NCBI GenBank assembly: GCA_951812925.1
Contig: OX638370.1
Coordinates: forward strand, 106,592,897 to 106,656,896
Source of the DNA: Calliopum simillimum
Lineage: Eukaryota > Arthropoda > Insecta > Diptera > Lauxaniidae
DNA: 64,000 nt
Reading direction: 5' to 3'
A model generated the notes under the pieces. It searched no databases. It was not told where the DNA came from and saw nothing but the letters and a program-made list of their open reading frames with translations. Made by a program: the position numbers and the translations under genes. Positions 36,621 through 49,663 of this stretch are shown here, in pieces (the first letter of the stretch is position 1; every line of letters starts with the position of its first letter).

Positions 36621-38848
36621 TTTTGACGTTTTTGTGTAAAATTTGTTAATATACAATTTGTTTGAAATTTATAAATAAAAACAAAAATTGGTCTTCTTCT
36701 TGTCCGAATGTAATGCGTAAGGAGACAATTGACCATTTTCTGGTCCGAAAGCAATGCATAAGGAGGCAATTGGTTACGTCCAAAGACAAACAATGTAAAA
36801 CTTAATTAGAACTTTATATGTAGAGCACTAACCGCCAAAAAGACGTAACTGACATGATTTCAGATTTTTGTGTTTTGATAGAAATCAATAATTCGCGTTC
36901 ATATGCGTCTTCCCTCCAAATTTCATAATTGTAAAAAGTACCATTACGAAGATATAGGGAAAGCAATTTTGACTTTTGTACTACAATGTATGCAAAGAAA
37001 ATTCAAAAAAAGCTTCTACTGTAAAATTTGTTTATTGTCAGTTGAGTCTTTTGGCGGTTAAGGCTCGATGTAATGGGACCAAAATTCGGTCTCGTCGGTT
37101 TCCACATAGAGTAGTTTGCAAAATAGTTCATGGTCACGAAGAGCTGCTTATCGAAACTATGTCAACATTTTCACACGCCACTGTACTACAAGCAGATATG
37201 ATGTTGACACACTTTTTTTATGTGTTGCATTAAAGAAATGTACCGATTGCTGTATGAAAATGCAGTATATGAACTTGTATGAACACAAACACTTAAAAGC
37301 AGTACACATACGCATGCATATTTACAAATACACTTGCACGAGTGCAAACCAAAACTACAAATCAACGAAGCAAAACCGACTAAAATGTAGACAATTTCCA
37401 ACTGTTTTATCGACGCAAAAGGATTTGTCACTAAAAATCTATTTACTGCTTTGCAGCGTATGCATACAAGCATACGAACTACACACGAAGAATGCACGCA
37501 CACAAACAAAGATAGAGAGGGAGGTAAAGAAAGACTTAAGCATTAAAATGCCTTAAAAGCGCCAATTGAGATTTTTACTTTGTGGGATTATTTTTAAGGT
37601 GATTCACATTATGTTACAAAAATGTTGTAATAGAAATAATAAAATTGAATTTTTCACTTAATATGTGCCACCCTATTTTCTACACATATATATGAATGTA
37701 ACTATCCTCTTATTAGGCAGCTGTAACAGACAACATCATGCTGCGTTTACTGCTGCCGCTCTGTCATCTCTTGCATGCGCACCAGCATACAAATGCGGCT
37801 GCAACAACATATATCCGCTTATGTTGTTGTCGTTGTTGTTGCTGTTGCAGCAGCTTTATAGCTGCAATAGTTTTTGAGCTCTTCGCCAGATAAGAAGCTG
37901 CAGTGAAGTGCATAATTTAAAGTTTCAAATGCTCATCTTAAAGCAATTATTTGTATGTGTACGTGTATTGTCGAGTGGCATTTGTGCATGCAAAGTAAGT
38001 ATGTATGTATAGTATAAGCGCCAGTATATTACATGTTGGGATGTGTGCCGTCCAAGTAAAGTTTCTTCTTCAAACAGGAAATCATAAAGGATTTTCGCTT
38101 ATACTCTTTTGCTTTAGCAAAAAGCAATTTAAAATAAATTTTAAACTTTATCGTTATCAACCGGCCCCCCCCCCCTTGCGACGACGAATTTTGCGTGTAA
38201 AGTGAAATTACATGGCCAAAAGCAAAAGTGAATGAAACTCAACATGTATGTATGCGGGTCCTTTTTGTGGTAAGAAAAAAGTTTTATTTATTTACTCATT
38301 CAATATTTGAGAAGTTATGAGAAACTTTGACACCAAAAGAGCAAGCAACTCTTTCTTTGACAGCCAACAACCAACAACGTACACACATACACAATTTCAA
38401 TAAACTTTGAGTTATAAGACTTAACCATATCCTTGGAAACAGCGGCATGTGTGTGTGTACTTTTTCAATTTGTGTTTTATATTTCTATATTTAATTTTGA
38501 TTTATTTAATTGTCACTTTGTTGTCATTATTTAATTAAGAGTTTGTTAATTTAATATACAAAACTTCTGTCAGAAGAGGACATACCTTAAGGTCAAACTT
38601 CTGCAATCAATAAGAAAATCAAAAATATTCATTTTTTTATTATCAGAAGCTTTGCTGATGCAACACATATTATTAAAGATGCAAGAATTATTTATTGTTA
38701 TTTACTGAGACTTTTGTTTTTAAGAAAGGTCCCAGTAAATAACGTTAATATTTTTAGACTAGCTACATAAAAGGTATTCCAAATCTTTCGAAATTACCAA
38801 ATTAAACTAAGTAGTAAGGGTGTAACCTTTGGCCTGGCCAACATTTAA
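36621..38848. other. Non-coding region
   Basis: No gene recognised. It holds CAACAAC/GTTGTTG tracts near 37,797-37,850 and a run of about 12 C near 38,163-38,175. The short frames at 37.1-37.6 kb lack domains. Confidence 0.45.
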
Positions 38849-39877
38849 TACCCTACACTGGAGTACTTTTAAAATTTTACTTATATGGAAGGTGTCACGC
38901 CCTTTTTTCCGAGTTCACCCAGTTTTTGCTAAGAGCTTTAATTTATAGTTTTTAGTGTCTGAGTGAAATTTGGTTGGATTATCTCATAAAACGTATTCAG
39001 TATAGCGTTTTGAATCTTTTGCTTATATGGGAGGCGCCACGCCTTATTGTGCGAGTTCGTCTAGTTTCAGCTCAGAGCATGCATTTATAATCCTTAGTAA
39101 TTAAGTGAAATTTAGTTGAATTTTCTGAAAAAATTCTTTCAGTATAGCATTTTGAATCTTTGGCTTATATGGGAGGTGCCACGCCCTCTCGTCCGAGTTC
39201 ACCCAGATTTTGCTCAGAGAATGCATTTATAGTTCTTAGTGTCTGAGTAAAATTTAATTTGATTATCTCAAAAACGCTTTTAGTATAGCAATTTGAAGCT
39301 TTTTTTATATTGTAGTTGCCACGCCCTCTTGTCCGAGTTCGTCTAATTTAAGCTCAGAGCGTGCATTTATAGTCGTAAGTATTCGATTGAAATTAAGTTG
39401 GATTATTTCAAAAAACTCTTTCAGTATAGCATTTTGAAACATTTGCTTATACGGGAGGTGCCACGCCCTCTTGTTTGAATTCATCCAGTTTTTGCTTAGA
39501 ACATGTTCTTACAATTCGTAGCATTTATGTGTATTTTGGTTGCATTGTCGTGAAAATGCTCCTAAATTTGCATTTTGAATATCTTTTTTGTATGGGCGGT
39601 AGGCGTGTACGTTGACCGATTTCGCTCATTTTCAATCCCACAAATAAACTTTGACAACAAAAAAAGTGACTTAAATTTCATTGAACGATCTTGCTTAGTT
39701 TTTCCAGAAAATATATTTCCACGTACACCCAGCCAGCCAGACAGACGGACATGGCTGTATCGACTCAGGAGGTGACGCTGATCAAGAATATAAGTATATA
39801 CTTTTTCATATCTGCCACGACTCCTTCTCTGCGTTACAAACGGAAGGACAAAGTGAATATACGCCGGGTGTAGGGTA
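38849..39877 (+). mobile_element. Element with five tandem 142-bp units and inverted ends
   Basis: Five or more tandem units are anchored on CACGCC at 38,896, 39,038, 39,180, 39,320 and 39,462 (spacings 142, 142, 140, 142). A diverged sixth follows. Each unit reads GGAGGTGCCACGCCC, then GTCCGAGTTC, GCTCAGAG and CAGTATAGCATTTTGAA. TACCCTACAC at 38,849 is the inverse of GTGTAGGGTA at 39,868-39,877. The tail carries GACGCTGATCAAGAATATAA (39,773-39,792), shared with 7390-7500. Helentron/DINE-type elements of flies carry similar central tandem repeats; assigning this one to them is an inference. Confidence 0.7.
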
Positions 39878-40724
39878 CAAAAATGTCGACGTCTTCAACG
39901 TCTTTGGACTCTTTGAATGGTTTTCGTATTACTTTTTTATCTCTAAAAAATGTTTTTAAATTTTATTTTAACTTTTTATTAGCTATCTAAGTAAACAAAT
40001 ATTGTTTTGTTTTTTTTTCTAAAAAAATTGCATTTCATTTGAGTCACAACAGCATACTAATGCAACATACAAGCATTAGTGATAACACAACATATCATCA
40101 TTGTGGTTATGTCACAGTGATACTTAATTAAACAACATGCCATAGTAACAACAAAAGCAAAATCACATTAATGATGTGAGTTTGTGTGTGTGTGTGTGTT
40201 TCTCACCAGCGCACAACAACAATAAAAGTAACATTCACAATAACAATGACATTGTAATAATATGGAAATAATGAACTCATGCAATGAAGATACTTTGGTT
40301 ACATACAATAAAGTAAATGACAATAGCAAAATGGAGTTAAAGAAAAGGAAACGAAAAAAAAGCAATACGGAAATGTCAAAATTTACTTGTTCCTTACATA
40401 TGCAATTAAGGATTACTGCACAAACACGCACGCACGCACAGAGAGAGTTTGAAATTAGCTCCAAAGGAAACACTAAGTAGTTATACAAATGTAAAGTGTA
40501 TGCATTTGAAGTGAACCCAATAGGTAGTTGAGCGTGGTTTCTTCAAAAGATAACTAACAAGCGCCGAAAAGTATGCAATTTTGCACATCTATGCATTAAT
40601 AAGCAAGACAAAAATTTGTCCTACTTTTTTTACTATGTTAAAAATAGAATACGACTTTGAATTATACACCATTAGAAAGGAATTTGTACACAGATGTGCA
40701 CAAAGTTAAAATTATTTTAATATC
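39878..40724. other. Non-coding region
   Basis: No gene recognised. A (GT)n tract lies at about 40,183-40,199 and an ACGCACGC tract near 40,427-40,440. Confidence 0.45.
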
Positions 40725-40733
40725 TTGCCCTTT

Positions 40734-42991
40734 GTGTATGTATTCTCCTTTAACTCCTAAGAGGAGCATAGAGCCAATATGAGACGTTTCCATTTGTTGT
40801 GATCTCTTGCAATGACTTTGATCACTTGCCACGACTTTTCCAATTCTTGTATTTCCTTTTCCAGCGACCTTTTCCAGTTGGTTTAGGGTCTACCATGCCC
40901 TCTACTATCTTATGGATTCCACTCAAGAGTCTGGCGACAAACTTTGCAGTGTGGTTTCCGGAGAGTGTGACCAATTCATACCCATTTGCGCAGCTTGACC
41001 TCATTTGCTACAGTCTTCTGATTGCATTTTTGAAGTAGCTCTGCATTTGATATAGTGCGAGACCATTAAACCTCTATCATACGCCTTTAACACTTGTTGA
41101 CGAATACTTGCAGCTTGTTCGTTAGTAGTTCAATAACAAGCCATGTTTCGCACCCATATAGCAAAACCGATTTCACATTCGAATCAAAAATGCGAACTCT
41201 CGTTTTGGTGGTGTAACGGAAGAAGACCATATTCTGTTCAGTTGAGCAAACGCGCTTTTTGCTTTTGCTATTCTTGAGTTGATATCCACTTTTGCTCCTC
41301 CATCCATGGAGATAATGCTGCCTAAATACGTGAAGTTATCGACGTTTTCGATGTTATCATTGCCAGCTCTAAACGTGATGTTATTCCTGTTTGCGTTTAG
41401 CTTCATGCGTTTAGTCTTGGATGAGTTGTTTTTTAGGCCAGTTTTTTGTGATTCCAAGACAAGGTCTTCAATTTTGCTTTGCATATCTGAGTGTTTGGGC
41501 GATAAGAGGCAAATGTCGTCAGCATAAACGAGATCTTCTAGATGTTCGGTAAAGTTCCATTGGATACCCCTTTTGGCCTTATTAAGAGCTTTATCTAGGA
41601 TATCGTCAAGAACGATACTGGCAAACGCTCTTCACTCCAGATTCTGGAAATCAGAGGATGAAGAATCTTAGCTGATGTAATGGGACATGCCTTTAGCAGT
41701 TCAGCTGTTATTTGATCTATACCGGTGCCTTGTTGTTTTTCATGCTTTGGATAGCCTTCACTATTTCATCGATTGTTGCAGTTGTAGTTGGTGATTCTGG
41801 ATGCGGGAATGTGGTAGACATGGCATTCAGTATGTCACAAAAATACCCTTTCCATCTACTTAGTTGGTCGTCCGCAGATGTTAAGAGATTTCCGTTTTTG
41901 TCTTTAATAGGGCGATTCTGTTGGTGTTTTCTGCTTGATAGTCTGCGGGTGATATCATAAAGCTGCCTGAGATTTTGAGCATTAGCAGCGGTTTTGGTTT
42001 CGCTCGCAAGGTCGTTATACAATCTTCTTTTGTCTTGTCTGCACGAACACCTGACTTCTTTATTGAGAGAGTTAAAGACCTTTTCGGCGTCGTTCTTTTG
42101 CGCTCTAGTTTAAGCGTCATCTCTCAGTTTTTTCGCGTTTCCTCTTTTTTCAACAAGACACCACGTTTCCTCGCTCATCCAGTGTTTCGTATTTTTTTCA
42201 CTGGAGTTTATGAAAGCAGCCTTAGCGGTACTCCATGATGTTTCAATGCTTCTATCACAATCGATCGGGGCTGTTTTAAGTTCTTCAACGAAAGATCTGC
42301 GGACATCGTCGTTCTTTAGCTTAAGCACGTCAAATTTTTTTGCCACAGATTGTTCACTAGGACGAGAAGATGGTAGTCGGAGCCTATGTCAGCGACCTCT
42401 TTACTCGTTGGTCCAGAAAACTCCTTCTCAGTTTTCTGCTAATGCAAAAGTGGTCGATTTGGTTTTCAGTGATGTTGTCTGCAGACACCCAAGTAGCTTT
42501 GTGGCATGTTTTATGTGGGGAAAGCGTACCTCAAACAACAAGACCGGTTGTATTGCAGGCGTCAATGAGAAGCTCTTCATTGTCGTTTCTCGTACCCAAA
42601 CCATGTTTTCTAACAACGTGCTCAAGATTAAGGTTTTCTGAGCCTACTTTGGCATTCAAATCACCCATAAACCATTATTATATCGTTCTTGTGAGCACTG
42701 TTAATCGCTGCAGTGAGCTGACTGTAGAATTCATCATTGGTTTCTTTCTCTGCCAACTCAGTGGGCGCGTATGCTTGGAAGATGGTAATATTTCTAGCGG
42801 CGGTTCGAAATCTGCACCAAATGAGCCTTTCGTTTACAGGTTTCCATTCCATCACTGCTTTTACTGCATTTTTACTTAACAAATATCCAACTCCATCCCT
42901 GTGGATGTCATTTTGTGCTCTACCGGAATATAGAAACTTTTCGCCGTCAGGTAGTACATACTCGCTGGCACCGTTCCATCTACACTTGCTG
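40734..42991 (-). mobile_element. RTE-type non-LTR retrotransposon, copy 2, reverse-transcriptase core deleted
   Basis: Minus strand. The 5' truncation falls in the AP endonuclease: CRWNGASEYV, GVGYLLSKNAVKAVMEWKPV, AYAPTELAEKET. The linker and RT N-terminal region follow (SSEKNTKHWMSEETWCLVEK; about 41,717-42,022, NGNLLTSADDQLSRWKGYF). Next is a deletion junction at 41,617/41,618, then the RT C-terminal part (MKLNANRNN, FTYLGSIISMDGGAKVDI). Against copy 1 the deletion removes the equivalent of 24,955-25,435, about 481 bp, including the catalytic palm motifs. Target duplication TTGCCCTTT is at 40,725-40,733 and 42,992-43,000. Additional frameshifts are present. Confidence 0.9.
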
Positions 42992-43000
42992 TTGCCCTTT

Positions 43001-44316
43001 AGCCTGCCAAAATTAAATACAAAATTTTCAATATTAAGGACAACAAAACACTCGGTCACAAAGGAAAACAAAACGTCGCGTTTTTGGTTTTGTTTACGTT
43101 TCACATTTATCATTGTACCAGTGATGATATTTTCTATTTTGTACCAAATTGCAAAAGAAGTACTGATTGTCCAAAAAGTACCAAAACTTTTCAATACATT
43201 TGTGGGCGAATTTTGACCATTGGGCGATTCCAGTAAAAATACCATAATGTTAAGTGGGTGCTATTTTGTTGAGAATTAAAAAATCCGAGATTGATAGATT
43301 TACAATGAAAAATAATATCAGTCATGTGACCAACTCCTGGCATAATTTTGTTGAAGCATTTGTCTACTTCAATTTGCACTGGGTAGTTCAATAACAGCAT
43401 TTGCAAGTATTTCTTTCTTTTTTTCTTCTCATGATGTTGTGTACATGTGTTGGTATCAACATAACTAAGATTCATTATTTCTCATAGTGACATTGTGTAT
43501 AACAATCATTTGTTGCTTCAACTTTAAGCAAAAGAGAAGAAAAGAAAAAAAGTTTTGGAAAAAATAAAACGCAAGTTTTGACAACAATGAAACAGAGAAT
43601 GGAACTAAAATCCAACCGAATGTCTTATGAAAACAAATGTGTTAAATCTTTATAAATTTCTAATATGAGCTTACTTACGAAGAGACAGGTGTGTGTGTGT
43701 GTGTGCTAATGTGCTAGTGTTACATCTCTGTAGGTATTAGTGTATAAATTTCTATTTGTTTATGCTGTCATTATTACTGTTAATTAAGCAGTTGTCATTG
43801 CTTTACTTTTATTTTACTTTTTCTTTTTATATCTCATTTGATGACAGTTGATTTTCAGCCTGTGGAATGCTGTGTGTGGGTGTTCACAGGTTGTGCAGGA
43901 TTATGCAGTGTCTCGTGACAGGCATGTCTGAGTTTCTTTTATGTCCGTTTAAAGTGATATTACCTATTTATTTAGCTTTTTGATTTGATGATATTTGCTT
44001 GTTAACATTTCTGTTTTACGAGACAAGTTGACTTATTTTTTATTTTTTTTTTTATTTTTGGTTTTGTTATTGTATTTCGATCCTATACAAGTGAAAAGTA
44101 CTTAGTCAGTTTTTCATATTGTAAGATATTTGATGTTCAAAAACTTAAATATTCTTTTTTTGTATGATGAAAATAACCACATTTTAACAGAGATATAGCT
44201 AAATGGGTATTATCAAACTAAAGACTAAAATAACTATGACCAGAAATACCAAATAACTCAAAACTTAGGACAACTGACTTGGTACTTTTCAGTTGTATAG
44301 GGACGAAATATACTTT
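43001..44316. other. Non-coding region
   Basis: No gene recognised. (GT)n tract at about 43,688-43,704. Confidence 0.45.
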
Positions 44317-44480
44317 ATATGTGACCTGGTCTATGAAAAGGGGGCTTACGTACGAAAATAAGTTTTCATGAAAACAGCTGCAAACAACTTTTAAAGGTCA
44401 ATTTATGCGAATCGGCAAAAAATTGGGAAATTTTTTTTTTTTGACACCTAAGCACCCTTTTCATAGACCAGGTCACATAT
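44317..44480. mobile_element. Short MITE, 164 bp, 26-bp inverted ends
   Basis: ATATGTGACCTGGTCTATGA (44,317), continuing AAAGGG, is exactly inverted at 44,455-44,480. The interior of about 110 bp is non-coding and not palindromic. The perfect ends suggest it is young, or under little decay. Confidence 0.8.
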
Positions 44481-47140
44481 ATTGTTTCATAACTAAATTT
44501 CAAAAATTTAATGATGTCGTTTTATAGACAAATGGTGGAGGTAATACTTTTTTTAAACAGTCAGATCTTTCCTCGAAAAAATCACTTAAAGGATAGGTAT
44601 ACGTGTCTAGTATTTTATAATAAATTCAAAGAAAAATTTATTTGGTTTACATAAATAACTTAATAATAAATTGTAAAATCTTAAAATACCCTTTAAAAAC
44701 GGTTTTTGGGTGGCTTTGTGCGCTCCTAAAACTATGCAACAATTTTTTTTATTTACTTGCATACTGTTTGATATGTCAAATGTTAAAACAAAATATTGCA
44801 TAGTCTTAGGGGGTGATATTCGTTTTTGAAACATCTTGTTTTTCATATTTTTTACTGAGGTTTCAGATTCACTATAACTTCTTTAATTTCAACAATTTGA
44901 GGAAATTTCGCTAAGATAAATTTTATGATTTTTTGTGGGCTTTAATTCTATAAGGTGACCTTGGCACCTTAGAGTGGTAGAAACTGAGATAATAAGTACA
45001 ACAAGTCGAAAAAAGAATCTGAGATAAATGACTTCTATAAACGAAGTATAGTCCATTTAGAACGATGTACTATACTTGTTGATCGGACGTCAAAAAGTGG
45101 AGATATAAGATATAAAAAACCGCATCGAATTTAGAGGCCGAAAAAAAAATGTTTTTTTTTCCATAAAATCCTTTCAATATTAGCTTTCAAACTGGAGGCG
45201 GTCATCCAAACTTATTCTTTGTGATGCTATCTAGTGCTTACAGTAGATAAGTTTTGAAAAGTCTGACACCCACGACCTTGTTGTCCAAAAGAATGAGTAT
45301 AATGTATCCTTCACATTTTTATAATTTTTTTTTTTTTTTTTTTGTATAAAACTAGAAAATAATGTTTAAAATTTCTCGTACTTTCCCAAATCAAAAATCT
45401 CTAAATAATTTTCTATGCAATTGACTTTTGCAAATAGTTCAGCTTAATTTTATAACACATGAGAGTAAATACTCGTATTGATACAATGACGATGAAACAT
45501 AAATACGACAAATTTTTCCCATTTATTTTATTTTGTTGATATTTTGGCTAAAATTTATGTTGGTGATAAAATATTAATGTTGATATTTTATTATTTGTTT
45601 ATTTAGGACAGTAAGGCAAAAGTGCGGTGGTGACAACTATTAGAATGCCAACAACAATAATAATAAAGCCAAAATTTTGATGAATGTAATAATGTAATAT
45701 CTTCGTATAAGACAAATAAATATAATAACTACATTAAATTGACTATACATACATACATACATTACAAAGACACGTAAAAGGAGAAAAACCACATAAATAC
45801 ATTTCACGTGTTACTAACTTTGATTGTCCTGTGGCGATTTTTGTGGTTTTTCCGTTATGAGCAACACTCAAATGGAGAGAGTGTTATAAAATCTGTGTGT
45901 CGTATATCCTTCCTTGAGCAGCATAAAAATCCTGCCGTTTGGCTATAAATAAGAAATTCGTTTATCTATCAAATAAATAGATAAATGATACAAAGATAGA
46001 TAGATAGATAGATGGATAGCCTGTTATATATGGCTGCATGGATGATACTCGCATAGATGGACAAGTAGAGCTATAATAGCAAAGAGATGCATTACTTACG
46101 ACTTAGCTCAAGTAGGTCATTTCTTGCTCTCGTTTTTGAAAGTTTTTTTTTCCTCTTGTGATTTTGTCTTTTTCTCATGAAAGGTTTTTCTATTTTCGCT
46201 TTCTTTGCTTCAAAATCTGTGCAAAAATATGTTGCTGGCTGTCTAGAAAGCTTTACTTTTTATTCCACAATTTTTTTTTTTTTTATTGCATGAAACTATT
46301 TTTGTGACTTTTTTCCATATGTTTTATGCGATGGAATCATCCATTATAGAAGATTATCATTATACTTTTATCTATGATTTGATATTTTTATACTTAACTT
46401 CTTGTCGTGATTTTTTGATTCATATCGTGATTTAGTTGTTTTTCTGTCCGTATATTGTATGAATGATTCATTGTGCTCAATGTGCCTTATGTTCTGAAGA
46501 AAGGAATGTAGTAATGTAGTAATTATTGAAAAAAAATTTGTGTTGTTGTTTTCAATTTTTTTCCGTAAAATCGTCCCCACCTCAAAGAGCCATTATCCAC
46601 GTTTATAATACTCCTGATTTCGAACAAAATTTTGTACCTGTTATATACGTACCTATTCAATATATAAGCACAATTCAGCTTTTATATTGAATATGCATAT
46701 TAGGCTGGTTTAAATTTGTATGCAAAATATTAAAGTTGCGTGGAATTGCATTCCCTTAACTTCAGGAGATATTAGCCATTTCGTGTCGAATCTCAATTTT
46801 GCACGTTGAATGGACAATATCTTCAAAACTAAAGAACTTACACATTCGAAATTAGCAAACAAAAAAAATCTTTTCATACACAGTGCAACATTTTTCAAGT
46901 CATTGACGGTGAACTAAAATCCGTTATAAGGCGTCGAAAGTACTCGCCGAAACAAGTAATTCTGCCAGAGCGTTTTGCAAAGTTGGCTCATATAAGGATT
47001 TTATGGTCATTTTTGTGATTTTAAGGCACTGGATAAATTTTTTTCGGTTGAGTTTTTTCGGCATTTTTTTCTTCTATTCTATAGCTACAACATTGCTGAA
47101 GTCATCAAAACAATATTTTTGGCTCGTTACCGAGATATAG
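44481..47140. other. Non-coding region with microsatellites
   Basis: No gene recognised. It holds CATACATACATAC near 45,748-45,764, GATAGATAGATAGATA near 45,995-46,013 and T-runs near 45,330 and 46,270. Phrases with GAGATATAG near 47,130 link to the hairpin that follows. Confidence 0.45.
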
Positions 47141-47310
47141 CCATATGAAAAAATTTAAAAATCGCTCAAAATCCAATTTGAGGCAAAAATTTGCAATTAT
47201 AATTATAATAATTATAATTATCCAGCTGAAAATTATAATTATCCAGCTGAAAATTGCAACTTTTTGCCTCAAATTGGATTTTGAGCGACTTTTCGATTTT
47301 TTCATATGGC
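47141..47310. repeat. Hairpin with AT-rich centre
   Basis: CATATGAAAAAATTTAAAAA, then CGCTCAAAATCCAATTTGAG and GCAAAAA (47,142-47,192), are inverted at about 47,258-47,310. The loop holds AATTATAATTAT runs and two CCAGCTGAAAATT copies. Further partial arms (CATATGGCTATATCTC, 47,302 and 47,335) follow to about 47,400, so several alternative hairpins can form. Confidence 0.8.
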
Positions 47311-47734
47311 TATATCTCGATTTTTCGATTTTTTCATATGGCTATATCTCCATATGAAAAAATCGAGAAATCGCTCAAAATCCAATTATAATTATAACTA
47401 TCCAGCTGTATTTAAAATGCAAAATTTCGAATTGATAGATAATTTTATGCTGAAAAGGGGCGTCAAAACTGAATCTTCTGAATCTATTAACTAAAAATTT
47501 CCAAGACTGAAAAGTAGTTTTGGTCTTGATGGTCATCGTGACCAAGACCAAGACTATAGCAGTTTTAATCTTGGTCTTGAGATTATATCAGCGTCTTGGT
47601 CTTGGTCTCGGAGAATTACCAAAACCAAGACAAGACTAATTTTGCTCCTCACTAATTTACTCAGCCGTTTTCAGGGTAGAATATAAAGTTTGATGCCTCA
47701 CATGATACTGTTATCATTACAAATCATATGAGGT
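47311..47734. other. Spacer with repeated AAGACCAAGACC words
   Basis: Between about 47,518 and 47,640 the word GGTCTTGG or its inverse CCAAGACC occurs several times in both orientations (about 47,530, 47,553, 47,575, 47,600, 47,625). No gene. Confidence 0.5.
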
Positions 47735-48380
47735 TAGGTTAGGTTGGCGCGTGAGATGGCAGTTGATATCATAGCTTAGGCCGTAATTGGGCCCACCCGA
47801 CCCGAGATATAACTTCGTTGTCAACCTATATGAACCATTTAGAAATTTTTATAATTTCCAAAATGGATTTGATACTCTTTTGAGGGATATCTTTAAGAGA
47901 GTCAAAAAAGTGTCTTTCGAACACCTAGTAACGTTGGTTAGCCAACGCTAGGCATTTACAAAGGAAATAAAAAATGGACTTTTCAACATCAGGATCTTTA
48001 CAGCTTTCACCTCCTACGTCAACAAGTCCCAACCTTAAAGCGTGCTTACCAATAAAGTAGTGCCCTGTAATGACACTGACACCAATTAAAGTTCTGAGGG
48101 TTTGACTATCTAATGAGATAATTTTTCGTGTTCTATTAGCGTCATAAAGTGGCCATATCGCCCTTGACCTAGACCCTTTTCTAGCAAGTTCGTCAGCGTT
48201 CTTGTTGCCAATGAAATTGCTGTGTCTAGAAACCCAACATATTATAAGATTATATAGCAGCCCTACTTTACAAAGGGCTTTCTTGCAATCTAGGACTAAG
48301 TTAGACTTAGCAATGTTGGTGCCTGACTATCAACGTAAATGACAAAAGTGTCATTACGATCATATATTTTGAGTTTATTA
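47735..48380 (-). pseudogene. RNase H and 3' part of a Jockey/I-type non-LTR retrotransposon
   Basis: Minus strand, shifting frames. FVIYVDSQAPTLLSL holds an RNase H catalytic Asp. It is followed by CKKALCKVGL, ICWVSRHSNFIGNKNADELA (the HSN..GN..AD block with the last Asp) and RKGSRSRAIWPL, then SVITGHYFIGKHALRLGL, the usual post-RNase H block. The downstream end has AACCTAACCT-type sequence (47,733-47,748), a frequent 3'-end feature of fly retroelements. Upstream RT is absent, so it is 5'-truncated near 48,380. Confidence 0.75.
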
Positions 48381-49663
48381 ATTTGGATTGCTTTCCAGAC
48401 AGCTGGAATTTCCACTTGAAATAAAGTACAGAAACGAAGTGGAAAAAAACCCCGAAACAGTACCTAACTCCATTTTGAGCCATCAGTATATATTCAGAAT
48501 CGGAGTCCAACTACTTCTTTCAGGTATTCTCACTGGAAAGTATGGTGTTTTGTCAGAATATCTTGATCAAACAGTTCTTTTCCATTTTGTTGTCTTCGAG
48601 TGGTCGACGTAAATGTGTAAGCTCCAGTGAAATTTGACTTTTTGAACAGTAATTTTTGATGGTCTGAAAATATTTCCACTTGAAAACAAATGAGAAATAA
48701 ACTTAGTTTTTGGTTAATTTTGACTTTATCTACAGTTAAAAAATACATTTGGAAATAATTATTCAAAACTACATATGTGTCATTTAACAAACTAAACATA
48801 AGTCTGTTCATAAGGTATTTTTTAACCACCCAGTATAGCTCAAGGGAAGAAGAAGGTAAGCCAAAATCATATTTTTCTGAAGGGCAATTCAATTACTCTC
48901 TATAATATGAAATACACATAATACTTATCAAGCTTCACTTAAATCCCAACAAATATAAAATCTTATAAAAATTACAAAATTTGCTGTTCGAAAGCTAGAA
49001 CAGTGGCAGAAATTGGGTTAATACCCAAAAATTCTACTTCAGCTTATAGTTTAGCATCTACTTATTTCGTTCAAAGTGATTGCCTGTATATGTTGTAGCT
49101 TTTGCTTTCTTATAAAAGATTAAATAGTATTAGTATCTATGTAAGTAGTTATAATACAAAAAGATTAACTATCATACAGCTTAAATATACCTACAAAACT
49201 GCAACATGTGTCATCAACCAGTCGTCAATCATATTACCTCAAGGATATTTTGTAGTTAATCAGGAACTTATATTATAAAGTACAACACACAGTAGTTATT
49301 TATCGGTGCGTATGAGTGATATTTAATTAATTTACAAAGTCTGATGTGTTGTTTGTTGTATTTTCGCAATAAAATTATGATTTTCACGCATAATTTCATA
49401 ATTCCCTATGGCATTTTGTTTTTGTACAAACGTACGTACGTTATAAATTGTATTTGTTATTTTATATTTTCATGTTGACATATTAAAGCAGCACAAACAC
49501 ACACACACACACACTCTACAAATGCGTATTTAAATTAATTAAATAAATGTCAACCTTGGCAACATGTTGCAAAGTGCATTCATTCATTTGGTTTGTATTC
49601 ACATATTTATTAAAGACTGCATTGACCACAAAACATTTCACCAAACAAATATATGCATATATA
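48381..49663. other. Non-coding region
   Basis: No gene recognised. (AC)n tract near 49,496-49,515. Confidence 0.45.

Noticed and set aside
42210..43216. Plus-strand frames of 143-169 codons
   Set aside because: They are antisense to the endonuclease and linker of RTE copy 2.
47733..47748. GGTTAGGTTAGGTT as an insect telomere (TTAGG) repeat
   Set aside because: Only two to three units; Diptera lack TTAGG telomeres, and the sequence sits at the 3' end of a retroelement relic.
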